Source: Anisakis pegreffii (taxonomy: Eukaryota; Nematoda; Chromadorea; Rhabditida; Anisakidae). From it: DNA of 64,000 nucleotides. The notes beneath the pieces were generated by a model. That model ran no database searches and was not told the origin of the DNA. It saw only the letters and a program-made list of their open reading frames with translations. Positions 54,016-64,000 of this stretch are shown here, piece by piece. Made by a program: the position numbers and the translations under genes. The stretch spans positions 186,001 to 250,000 of the forward strand of contig JAPYMA010000172.1 of the NCBI GenBank assembly GCA_035041965.1, read 5' to 3'. Every line of letters starts with the position of its first letter. The first letter of the stretch is position 1.

Positions 54016-55137
54016 ATCCAATCGCATTGATCACCTCTGTTTGCTACTTGACCAATTCACTGGATTGCTGCTCCCATCAAATGATGTGTATTCCATTCTC
54101 TCTAATCTCTTCTTGCTAATGATTGTTTTTGATTCAAGATCACTCATCCAGATATCCCTATATTACCTCAGTTATTGAAATAATTGCTTGCAAATGATTT
54201 CTAATGTGTTATGATGCTATTGCAGTTGTTTAATACTCAACTAGGAACCTCTCAATTGAGAACGATTCGGCATTTTCAATTGTTCCCTTTTCTTCTCGCG
54301 CATAATAGCAAATAATTGATAGTGCTGATAACTATAACAGTAGTAATGACAGTAATAATTCTTTGGGTAAGAACGATAATAACATTTAAACGATAACTTA
54401 TTATGTCCTAATGACTATGTGGTCCAATAATGATATCTCATTGATTTCATTCAGACGCAGTCTCGCTATAAACCGCATTTATAAAATTGTATTTTAATGT
54501 TATCAGGGACTGTTTTGCAGTGTTACTCACTCATTTCAATGAGTATTTTGTATTCATTTATTAATATATCACTTTATTTATTGTTTATATGAATGTTAAT
54601 CTTTTGTGTAATAAAGTTTTCTCGTATCTATAATGCCATTTACACGATTTTGCCAGACAAGAGATAAATTTTTCAAAATTCTTACAAATTTTCATTCCAA
54701 TTCAATTTTTTCTGATCAATTACAACTATACAATTACAGTTACACCGACAGATTTCTAAAATTTACGTTAAAAAAAAACAAGTAAAGCTCTTGAGGTACA
54801 GATTACAAATGGTCATTAAAAAATCGTCACATATTCTTCGTTGTCCTCAGAAAATTTTTAATTCCAAGCCACTTTCATCAATGGTATACCTTTTGCCATT
54901 CATTGCTGTTAGAATCCGTCTTCTGAAATTTCAAACGATGAATAGCTTTGTGAAATTATCTCATTGGAATGGTTTTTGATCCAATCGATCGATTGAGCAC
55001 GATCATGATTATTCAATCAAAATTGTTTTTAAGCAAAATTATTCGGTATATTTTACGCAAGAATGTTTCAAATCAGACAATGTAATCCATCTACTTAGAG
55101 AACAAATCTTTCATATTTTTAGGGTAAGTGTGACATA
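54016..55137. other. GATA gene 3' UTR and convergent intergenic region
   Basis: No coding sequence recognised. AATAAA at 54610-54615 is a good poly(A) signal for the GATA gene (3' UTR about 0.6 kb). Confidence 0.5.
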
Positions 55138-55143
55138 TTTATT
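55138..55143 (-). terminator. Poly(A) signal AATAAA of the carboxylesterase gene
   Basis: AATAAA on the - strand 90 nt beyond the stop codon at 55233. Confidence 0.55.
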
Positions 55144-55232
55144 ATGAACATCAGGTTGTGACACTATCATGAGCATATATGTAATGAGCATCAGGTAAAT
55201 ATTGTTTATGCAATCCAATTATGAGTATCTGA

Positions 55233-58200
55233 TCAGGTTTTCAAGAATCTAAAAATGTACCTCTCCTCAATATGTTCGTCGCTGACTTTGTTTCGTAACC
55301 ATGACGGATAACCAAACTTTCTGACGTATAAAATCAGAACAAGTAGAGTGAGAGTAATCACTAGGCAAACGAATACTAGAGTGATTAAAAATGAGCCCAT
55401 CCAGAATAGTACAGGCGTATCAGTGGAATCCTCTCCTATATCATCTGCTTTGATTTCGTCAGCGAGGAATGTTTTAGCAGAGTGTTGTTTGGATCGGTTG
55501 ATTTCAAGTGCTCTTCGTTCGACACTCGCGAACTGTTGCAGCCACAAATGTGCTTCATTATTGTAGAAAGCATTCTGCATTTGAGGCTCGACTATCGATC
55601 CATTTTCGTATGTTACATGCGTTATTCTCATGAAATTGCGTTGATCGCTATTGAATGCCTTCCAATCTGAAAATGATTTTTTATAGAAATCTTCCCATCT
55701 ATTCTGTAAAATCACGAGAATATTTTCTGTGTAGCGCATTGCATGTTTTGTGTCAGTTGGAGCAGCGATAAGCTCTAAGAATGCATCGTTCCTTTTCGAT
55801 TTGATTTCCTCAAATCAGTGTGTGATCTTCACCGAAATTTTAACAAATTTCTTTTGAATTCCTCAATACAGTTTATGCGTCTTCAAGTAATCAATGATAT
55901 CATTCAAATTGTGTGCCCAAAGAGGACATCTATCTAGAACTGTCTCTTTTCTAAGACTCCGAATAATCTTGGAAATGCAAATGAATCTGAGCAAGTTTCA
56001 ATGAAATCAAACACATTTACCGCTACTGGGTTGGCCAGTCTTGACGAACATCCTTATATAAGTCGGATATATTTTATCCATCGATAACTCATCATCATTC
56101 ATCTTTTTTCGCCGTGGATAATAATCTTTATCGAACAAAAATCCGATATCACCACTATGTGAGTCGTGGTGAGGCATTTCGAATGAGTACAAAAATACGG
56201 ACGGTGATGCCTTGTTGATTGATGGAGACGACAGTCGCATGGCCATTCGAAGCGCACTCGAATGAGTCTCATCTTTCATCACGGATAATTTACCTGTAAC
56301 GGATCGCTCGATTCAATATTTTAATTTCCACTTAAGTTCCTCTCAAACAACTTATTCATAGCAAATGATCTCACCGTTCTTGAAGGAATATCTTTTTATG
56401 CAAGCTTTAGTTGCTTCACTTGTACGATAGCCAAAAACTCCAGTGTATGTAGCACATTCGCGTGGTACTGTCGACCTCATGCGAGTTAATGCCAACTCAT
56501 TTTTGGTCACTCCGAGAAGCATAGGACGTTTCTGGAAACGGAAAAAAAACACAATATCATCTGTTCAAAGCATCACGTCTATTACAACTCAGGTATCGTT
56601 TTCATATGCAGCATAGGTTTTCGGTGCCGGCAATTATTTGCTCAAATTGTTAAGATTGATTTGTTTACCGCAACTTTCCCTTTTACGGCACCGTTAATCA
56701 CTGAAGATTCATTGCTATTAGGAAAGTAATTAATACTGTTGGACGGGAATGCTTAGATTAGTTCCAAAGTTAAAGTTGAAGCTATTTCCTGAACTTTATG
56801 CCATATACTGGCTGGAGGATTGTATAGTGTCGCATTTTTTCCGTTCCTTTGATCAATCTGTCGGTCTTCAATCAACAGACACGAAACTGTGATAAATTTT
56901 GAGAGTGGGCTGATGATTCGGATGAGGTTTGAATTCAAATGCAAGAGAATATGAGAAATTTTAATGGCACCTCACGTTTTGTCTCAGTAACTTGAATGCA
57001 GTATCAGCCTTGAATAGGTAACCATCAGGTTCAGGACCAAACATCAAATCGAAGTATTCAACATCAGTTAAAGCGTTTTGATGTCTCAACAGCTCTTGGG
57101 CTGGCGTCTCTCGAAGACATTCAACTAAAGCTCCAGTCTCGTATATCTCTCCTTTCTTGGTGCACTGAAATCGATTGAAATTTTCTGTCTTCATTGGATC
57201 ACTGATTTTTCAAAAAATTAACTGAAAATAAACACTCGCGGAAATCGTATTCACAAATAGACAAATCAGACGGTACACGCGAAATTCTATGTGATGTATG
57301 GTGAATAAAACTTTCATTCTCGAGTTTCATGGACCAAAACTGTATAGGACTATAAAGCAAAGGAACTTACATTAACACGATAAGCGATTTCCATCGTCAT
57401 ACTGTTACTCAAATTGCGTCGATACAAGTCGACATGGCTCATCGAAATGCCCTGTAAGACAGTTGGATGTTTTTCGCATTAAATTATTCGTTTATTAACT
57501 TGCAGTCATTCGGGACCACTTGATAGTATTCTAGAATTACATTTTAGGAAACTCATTGGTATTATTCTAAAATTCTAGATCATTGTTATCGCTCAAGACC
57601 ACTCTCGATCGCATCTTTAGAACGCGAATATTATTCGCTTGATCTAACAGTTTGACATACGAGAAAGTATGAACTAAAGCTGAAGTCAGTTGAAATCGCT
57701 GTGTAACTAAGAATAAACTGAACGTTATATGATGAATTGAAATCTAATAACTGAGAACTGCAGAATACTCGTTAAGAATCTCGAACCTGTTGAAATAAAT
57801 TCTCCGGAACAGTTTCACTCAACGTCAGCAACTGCACAGCTGTAGCACCAACACTGTGTCCCATCAAAGTTATTCGATTTGGGTCACCGTTGAATTTCGA
57901 AATCTCATTTTTTACCCATTCAAGTGCAGCAATCATATCTGCAAAGATTTTCTGCTTTGTATTCGAATTTCGTTCTACGAGATCAGTTTGTGGGCACTAT
58001 CAACTTCCACATGACGTTGACTTTGCTCGTCAAACAGAGACGTACATCATTGATTTCTATTTACATAAGGCTCATTCAAGAGCGATACTGTCATCGCATC
58101 TTCCTTATCAGCTGCACACCACAACTCAATCGCTGAACTAATCCAAACCAAACTATTGGTATGCGCTGACACATGTTATATTGCAATATCTATCAGTTAG

Positions 58201-59754
58201 GGTATATTGTATCTTTATCAAACAATGCGTCCTCGGATAATTTATGCCTCATCAAGTGAAATTATTTCTTATGGAAAACTACTCATTGCCAGAGAAATAA
58301 TAGCTTCTTCGGGCAGTGCATAGGTCATGGAAGGATTGTTTACCGTAGAATCCGAGATTTTTTGGAGCAAATTTCTCATCCGCAACGCTAATGAAGCCGA
58401 ATATGCCGAGTCGATAAGCGGGAATGACGAAGATGATACGATGCGATGCGAATTTCTCAGCAATTACACTTTCGTTGAACATAACTGCCGATTGAAAGAA
58501 GAAACTTCCTCCATGAATGTAGACGACTACCGCACACTTTTTGACCTGAATTTGAAGCTGACGAATTACTAGTGCAGATGAAAGATCACTGAAGGTGAAT
58601 GCTGCATATTTTTTGGCTCACTGATTCGAGTATGATAGGATTTTTTGGAAAATATTGAAAATTCTCACTAGAATATTACTGAATAATTTTGAATAAATGA
58701 ATGGTTCAAATAATTTTGATTATTTGATTCACTTATTGCTATGCATGAGTTCAAATCTGATCCGAAAAGGTGATGCAGTTCTTTGGTTCGATTACTCTCA
58801 CTCCTATTGAAAACTACGATAAGTGTATTTCATCAGTACTTTGTTATCATTGGAAGTTGCAGCCTACTGTTATCAATTACAACAAAAAATGAGTAATGAT
58901 AGGAGTTTAAAAAATTATTTTATCACAGTGCTGAATTTAACGTCATCATTATGCTGGAACCGCAGCAAGATTGATACAAATCGTGCTATTTAAAACAGTA
59001 TCATCTCTGATCTGATATAAAAATTGTTCACTAGACAATATCGATCGTTCCTATTGATTAGGGCGCTGATATCGATTGAAAAATTTTGTGAGCATAATCT
59101 TTGATCACTATCACTAAAGTACTGCTTGATGGCAAAGGGTTCGAGAGCATGAATGAAACCGAACGTACAGCGCAATGCTGGATCGGCGAAGATGTTCAAA
59201 TAAAGGCAGTCTTCGGAAATTTTTTGTTGGCCATTCGATGAATTGTATGTTTCGGTGATACATGCTGGTCGATACTGGGTAGCATTTAAAACACCTGACC
59301 AACTCGTCACTGGTTCTGGTTTACGAAAGCGATTCTTTCCAGTTGGTGGTTTCGCGAATGGAATTCCCTAAAGTTACCATCGATTTTTGAAGACCTCTCC
59401 TTAACGACGAATTTCAGAAACTGAATAATGCCACTTCTGAAGCTTAGTTCTTCACATTGCAAATTCTTTCAGATGTTATTCTCGCGTAACAAAAATGTGG
59501 ATTCATTTGAATATCCTTAATTAATTTAATTTGATTGTTCTCCTGGTAAACATACTCAATAAAGGTACTCAGTGGCTGCTCGAAAGTAAGCGACATACTT
59601 TGAAAACGTTAATTCGATTATGCTTTGGTCCACCCAAATATCCTCTGACTTTACCTTTTGATGTCTTAACGGTAACATCGATTGCTAGACACCAGATTGT
59701 GCATTGAGCTAGTATGAATGTTACAACGAATAAGAAGCTACTAGCAAACTTCAT
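55233..59754 (-). CDS. Type-B carboxylesterase, secreted-side, membrane-anchored
   Basis: Alpha/beta-hydrolase of the cholinesterase/carboxylesterase family. Nine exons, all in phase: 59754-59599, 59367-59165, 58588-58344, 57938-57787, 57451-57371, 57164-56976, 56531-56375, 56293-56021, 55666-55233; total 629 aa. Residues 1-24 form a signal peptide. GIPFAKPPTG, EDCLYLN and VVVYIHGGSF mark the family. The triad is Ser230 (GHSVG), Glu354 (VTKNE) and His440 (DSHSGD). Residues about 571-600 form one hydrophobic helix followed by a 29-residue basic/acidic tail, so the catalytic domain should face the lumen or outside. C. elegans cest enzymes have this layout and attach acyl groups to ascarosides and glucosides; a similar role is possible, as is xenobiotic ester hydrolysis. 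The exon 2/3 junction uses donor GTTCGG and is the least certain. Confidence 0.92.
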
Positions 59755-61225
59755 GATGATACAAACACCTGAAAGCGAATTGAACCGAAAAAATGAATTT
59801 GTTCAAAGGAAGGCTTGAAAAATGATGAGTTTGATTTCGCAATTAAGGGATGCCGTTGACACGAATGAACTGCGGAAGGTGTTATGAGAACTCGAGAAAA
59901 CTCGTAAGCTCATGAAACCATCATTGTTTGCTCCATTTTGATACATTCAAATTGATACATCGCAATGAGTTGAAAGATATAGCCTCAAATAAAATAGTTG
60001 GGCAGGAGTCACCTACGTAATTGATTCAACGAGTGTATAAGAACGAAAAACGAAACGTTGTAATCAAGCACTGTTTGTTATCTAATCAAAATGATAGACG
60101 TTTATAGAGTCACATCAACTGATAAGAGCACGAAGACCAATCGCTATTTCAGCCAAAAAATATCATGATTTATCAATCCGGAGAATTATTTTGCAATCTG
60201 TTCATCGATCTGAATTGAGAATAAGTTGAGTAAGACTGAGTGAGTTCGGGCTCTAAAACAGTTGGGGCACAAGATTATCTTGCTAGTCGTCAGTTGGAAT
60301 GCGTGAATTTTCAAAATCCTGCAATTGTTGTTGATCCACCAAGTAGATCAAATGAAATTTTATGAGAATAATGGAATTGTGTTCACAACAAGGTCTGAGG
60401 ATCTGACTAATCGAATTTATTAGATATATAGTGATAAATTAGAAAATTCAAATAGTATAGCATGAGTTTTCAAAGTCAACAGGCGATCCTCATGCAAGCA
60501 AACTAATTTGAATGCTCAGAAGTTTCACGTCCATGAGTTCATATGAGTATTCGGAACTTACTATGAACATTAACCACTGCAGATACAATGTATTGAAATG
60601 AGCGGCCTAACGGTACGAGATGCCTTCAAAAGTTTCCATTATAACCTGAAGTAAGCAAAACCATCCAACGACGTATATGCTTTTCCGAGACTGGAGAATC
60701 CGATGTAAAACCATCGTGTTTCAGAGCAGATCTGAGGAGACCGTTTGTTGGAATATGGTGATGTATTCGGAAGATATGATGTATTCTATTCAAATGTATA
60801 CACGGGGAAATTTCATGTGTATGCAAATACCTTACATGCATAAAAACACCTTCCACACGTCTTTTTGATATGCAAATGTAACAATAATATGTATTATATT
60901 TCGAATCAGTGTTTACTGTTGTACATTGTTTCGGTGGTTTATTGCAGTACTACTCTGTTGCGGTTCAGCAAAATATAATGTTCTACCGAATGCTCATCAT
61001 AGCAATGGTTCCTTGACATTATTTCCTCAGAGAAATTCGTGTCATTTCCAAAATTAATCACTTCTAGATTGTGACTGAACTTGGTGAATATAGACCAAAA
61101 TTTTTAAAAATCATCACTTCTGTGACTCTCAAACCCTTACATGCACACATTTCATTTTCTCACTGATCAAATGAATTATTTTGACAGTATATAATGACTC
61201 ATTTCTTGAGAAATGAGCTGACAGG
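59755..61225. other. Intergenic region 5' of the carboxylesterase
   Basis: AT-rich; I see no exon or RNA gene that can be supported. It should contain the esterase promoter. Confidence 0.45.
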
Positions 61226-61543
61226 ATGCCGAGGATATCAAATCAATCACTGAATTGCCTTTCGATAGTGCTGGATTATTTGCTGCCTGTTTATGGAGAT
61301 GTGTTTTCTCAGATTATACCAAAGAGTTGGATTTTGGCAGATCAGAATATTGATGAAGATTTTCCATTCCAAGCAGTAGTCGATGCTGACAGGGAGACAT
61401 TATTGTCATCCATTAACGATGACGACAGCGAAAATCAGGATCTCGATATCAGTTGGTTATTTTTCAATCATCACTTGAATTTCGTCCCTGAAACCATTGC
61501 TGGACGGCAACTAGTCAAAAAAATAATCATAAATACAGCTTGA
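61226..61543 (+). CDS. Hypothetical 105-aa protein
   Basis: Single-exon ORF of 105 codons opening one base after an AG (CTGACAG then G-ATG). The product has a Leu-rich N-terminal third and an acidic middle (DADRETLL, DDDSENQDLD). No domain or family recognised, and no further exons located. Composition is more protein-like than other local ORFs, but the evidence is only the open frame. Confidence 0.3.
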   Translation: MPRISNQSLNCLSIVLDYLLPVYGDVFSQIIPKSWILADQNIDEDFPFQAVVDADRETLLSSINDDDSENQDLDISWLFFNHHLNFVPETIAGRQLVKKIIINTA

Positions 61544-63803
61544 GAAAAACATTACGCTATTATCTGACTTCTTATGTATTCACTGCATTCATACGTGTTT
61601 CTTTGTTTTCTGTACGCAGCAGCATTACCGTTGAAAAAGTTTGGGCGTTATATAATTTTCACCTCATCATATTATGAGGAAATGTTTCGTTGTGAAGTCT
61701 GGTCCAATTTGCTGTAGAATAGTAATGTCGTGAATAGAGATATTCACGAAATCTGTCATTCACCTTCGATGTGCAATATTCGTTCTTTATCAAATTATTC
61801 TATCTTATTTCCGAATGTATCGAAACATATTTCCTTTTTGTAATACAGATCACGTCATTCCTTACAGCATCATCCTCCCTTATCGCACCTTAATCTCACT
61901 AATATTTTGATTCATAATTTGTTCTGTTCATTGTTGATGTTTGTATCAGTAAATGTAACGTTCCTCGTAAACGCTCTTCCCAAGCACACGATATAAGTCA
62001 AGTTCCCCTCCATTACAAGTGATGAGCATATGATTTTTCTCAAAGTATTTTGTTTGCAGAGATTTATTCGATTCTAATTGTGCTCGCCACAGTTCTCGCA
62101 TGTTCAATGATATCAATTAAGTTCTACAATCTCACCGTGCTTCAGTTGAATGACCTTCGTGTACCATAGTGATATATTGTCACCTCATCATCGTAGTTGA
62201 AGATTTTCGATTGAAGTGATTCAAATTTTGCAAATGCTGACTGCAACTGTCATTATGCATAGCAATAAATGTTACGCAATTGAAATCACTGCAGCCACAT
62301 TGTCTAAGGCTCGGCATTCTCTAAGAATCGCCATGAATCTCTTTTATCCGATATGATAAAAGAGAATCATTAAGTTTCCGGGTAACGCAAAAGTGGTCTT
62401 AAATTATTCGATTGCATCGTTGATCAATCGAGTGATCAAAATTACAGAGTTTCTGACAACTGAGGATCCACTGTGTGCGATGGTTTCGAGGAATAATGAG
62501 ACTGTTGATTAAAATGGAACGTACAGATAGTTCTCCATTGAAAAATGAGGAGTTTGAATAGTTCCAAATGGAGATCGCTCATATTTTTATACGTCAGTTA
62601 TTTTGGCAATGTTTATTCGACTATAATTAAATATTCAGATTTTATTCATTGGTATTTTATTGCATAACTCCAATTCAACAAACAACGTCATCATGAAAGC
62701 TTACTCACGAACAAGTAATGAACATTACTTCAAATGAAACAATGAAAGAAAAAATTGAGCGATGAATCTATATAGAAGAAAGACTACATGGAATTAGTAT
62801 TATTATAAATTAATCTCTTGAATACAGATTCCTTTTTGAGCCAGAGTTCCCTTTGAATAAAATCTCTTTCGCTGCGATGCTTAAAGAATAGAGACACAAA
62901 ACTTTTGTTCAAGAATAAACAGTGCTTAAAGTTCCGCTTTGCCTTGTACTTCAAACATTTAGAATTCACTGAATTTCTTGTTCTCGATATCAAATTCCCA
63001 AAAAACGTACATAAAGTTCCCACTGATAATGAATTTTTCCTCTGGAATGATTTTACAATTTTACAATAACAAATGTACTATTGGAAAATAGGTTTAAACG
63101 AACACTCGTGCGCTCGGCTTCTTCATCACATGATACATTTCATGATTTGATGACAATTCAAATAAGTTATTATTTATGAACAAAGCGCTAAATCATAGAT
63201 CAATAAGACTGAGCTGAATAGTGAGGCTCAATTATACAAGTATGAAATATCGCAGTTCAGTTTCAATTTTTAGCAGTCAGAGAGACAAATACGTTTGGTC
63301 AGTTTTGCGGATTTATTAGTTCATATTATAGAATGAGAGGATGGGATAATTGCTCTGACTGCTCTGCAAGCGATATCCTCTCTCGAGAATGAACGTCAAT
63401 GCTCCAGATGAAGATTGGTCTCGATTAATTGCTGGCATCTTCCCATGAGGAATATCATCAAATGATATATTTATACAGCATCCAGAATATAGAACTGCCA
63501 TCCAAACGATTTAGATGATTCAAGGGATAGCAGCAGGGCTCTTCCTAATCATTGGCTGACTAGATAAGACATATTGCAATGTTCAGCTTTCAATACCTTC
63601 ACATTCGATACCATCGAAATAAACTGCATTATTATCGAAACCTAATACATCTGGTGTTCGATAGTCAATGAGTGAATCTCTGAAAAGAACTGATCATCGT
63701 AAACAAATGGAAATTAATAAAGTGAATACCGATGCAAGGGTTTCTCCAAAATATGCACACAAATGCACTTCATTTAAAAGCATATTAAAGCATGTGATAT
63801 TAT
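61544..63803. other. Gene-poor right flank
   Basis: AT-rich sequence with scattered short ORFs on both strands. None shows a recognisable motif, good splice context or continuity between exons. Confidence 0.45.
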
Positions 63804-63809
63804 TTTATT
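63804..63809 (-). terminator. Poly(A) signal AATAAA for a gene entering from the right edge
   Basis: AATAAA on the - strand lies 108 nt beyond the stop codon of the candidate terminal exon at 63917. Confidence 0.35.
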
Positions 63810-63916
63810 GATATGCCAATTAAGCATCCAAAAATTTTGTGAGCTATTTTCATTTGAGAATATTAAATGAAATTACTTGTATAATTCGCAGTACTGCAAC
63901 ACACCACCAAACATTA

Positions 63917-63972
63917 TTAAATTAGCTGATCGACACTTTTCGTGATAGCATCCCGAGAAACATTCAACTGGG
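63917..63972 (-). CDS. Possible terminal exon of a gene extending beyond the window
   Basis: On the - strand, the acceptor AAGTTGCAG is followed by a short open frame ending in NVSRDAITKSVDQLI and TAA, with a poly(A) signal about 108 nt later. The peptide is too short to place in a family; the VSRDAI turn only loosely resembles a helix-turn-helix. The rest of the gene would lie to the right of 64000. Confidence 0.25.
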
Positions 63973-64000
63973 CTGCAACTTTGAAAGGTTAGCACAGCGA

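Noticed and set aside
56640..56720. Extra carboxylesterase exon around TCTTCAG at about 56700
   Set aside because: Every phase that fits the flanking exons meets a stop, and the direct join of LLRQN to KRPMLLGVTKNE matches the family.

Overview
The window is from a nematode nuclear genome, probably a chromadorean; genus and species cannot be read from it. The coding exons are short and joined by introns with the nematode 3' splice signal TTTCAG. Several genes have an AG acceptor at or just before the start ATG, as expected for spliced-leader trans-splicing. The gene set is nematode-like: a PKS-1-type polyketide/peptide megasynthase, a single-finger GATA factor and a membrane-anchored carboxylesterase. 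Gene models were built by hand from reading frame, splice sites, intron phase and remembered family sequences. No search was run.

Left third (1-14.5 kb, + strand): the 3' part of PWP1 (WD40 ribosome-biogenesis factor), then rnr-2 (ribonucleotide reductase small subunit, complete, about 380 aa) behind a promoter rich in E2F-like and inverted CCAAT sites, then a METTL9-type histidine methyltransferase. One METTL9 intron carries a 200-bp element with 32-bp terminal inverted repeats and an internal tRNA-like sequence. Convergent with METTL9, on the - strand (15.4-23.1 kb), lies a ZC2HC1A-type zinc-finger gene with a 4-nt first coding exon.

Centre (24.0-48.7 kb, - strand): a hybrid polyketide synthase / nonribosomal peptide synthetase of about 7,830 residues, resembling C. 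elegans PKS-1, which works with NRPS-1 to make nemamides. Some 22.3 kb of its 23.5 kb of coding sequence lies in one uninterrupted exon, flanked by small-intron exons at both ends. Domain order, with psi for degenerate: psiKS-psiAT-DH / KS-psiAT-DHlike-ACP-KR-ACP / AT-DH / KS-psiAT-KR-ACP / KS-AT-KR-PCP / C-A-PCP-TE. Only two AT regions keep a catalytic GHSxxE motif. The thioesterase is completed by three small 3' exons that supply the Ser, Asp and His of its triad.

Right third: a divergent GATA zinc-finger factor (52.0-54.0 kb, + strand, 337 aa), then a 629-aa type-B carboxylesterase (55.2-59.8 kb, - strand, nine exons) with signal peptide, Ser/Glu/His triad and C-terminal membrane anchor. 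The last 4 kb is gene-poor, with one weak 105-aa ORF and a possible terminal exon of a gene entering from the right edge.
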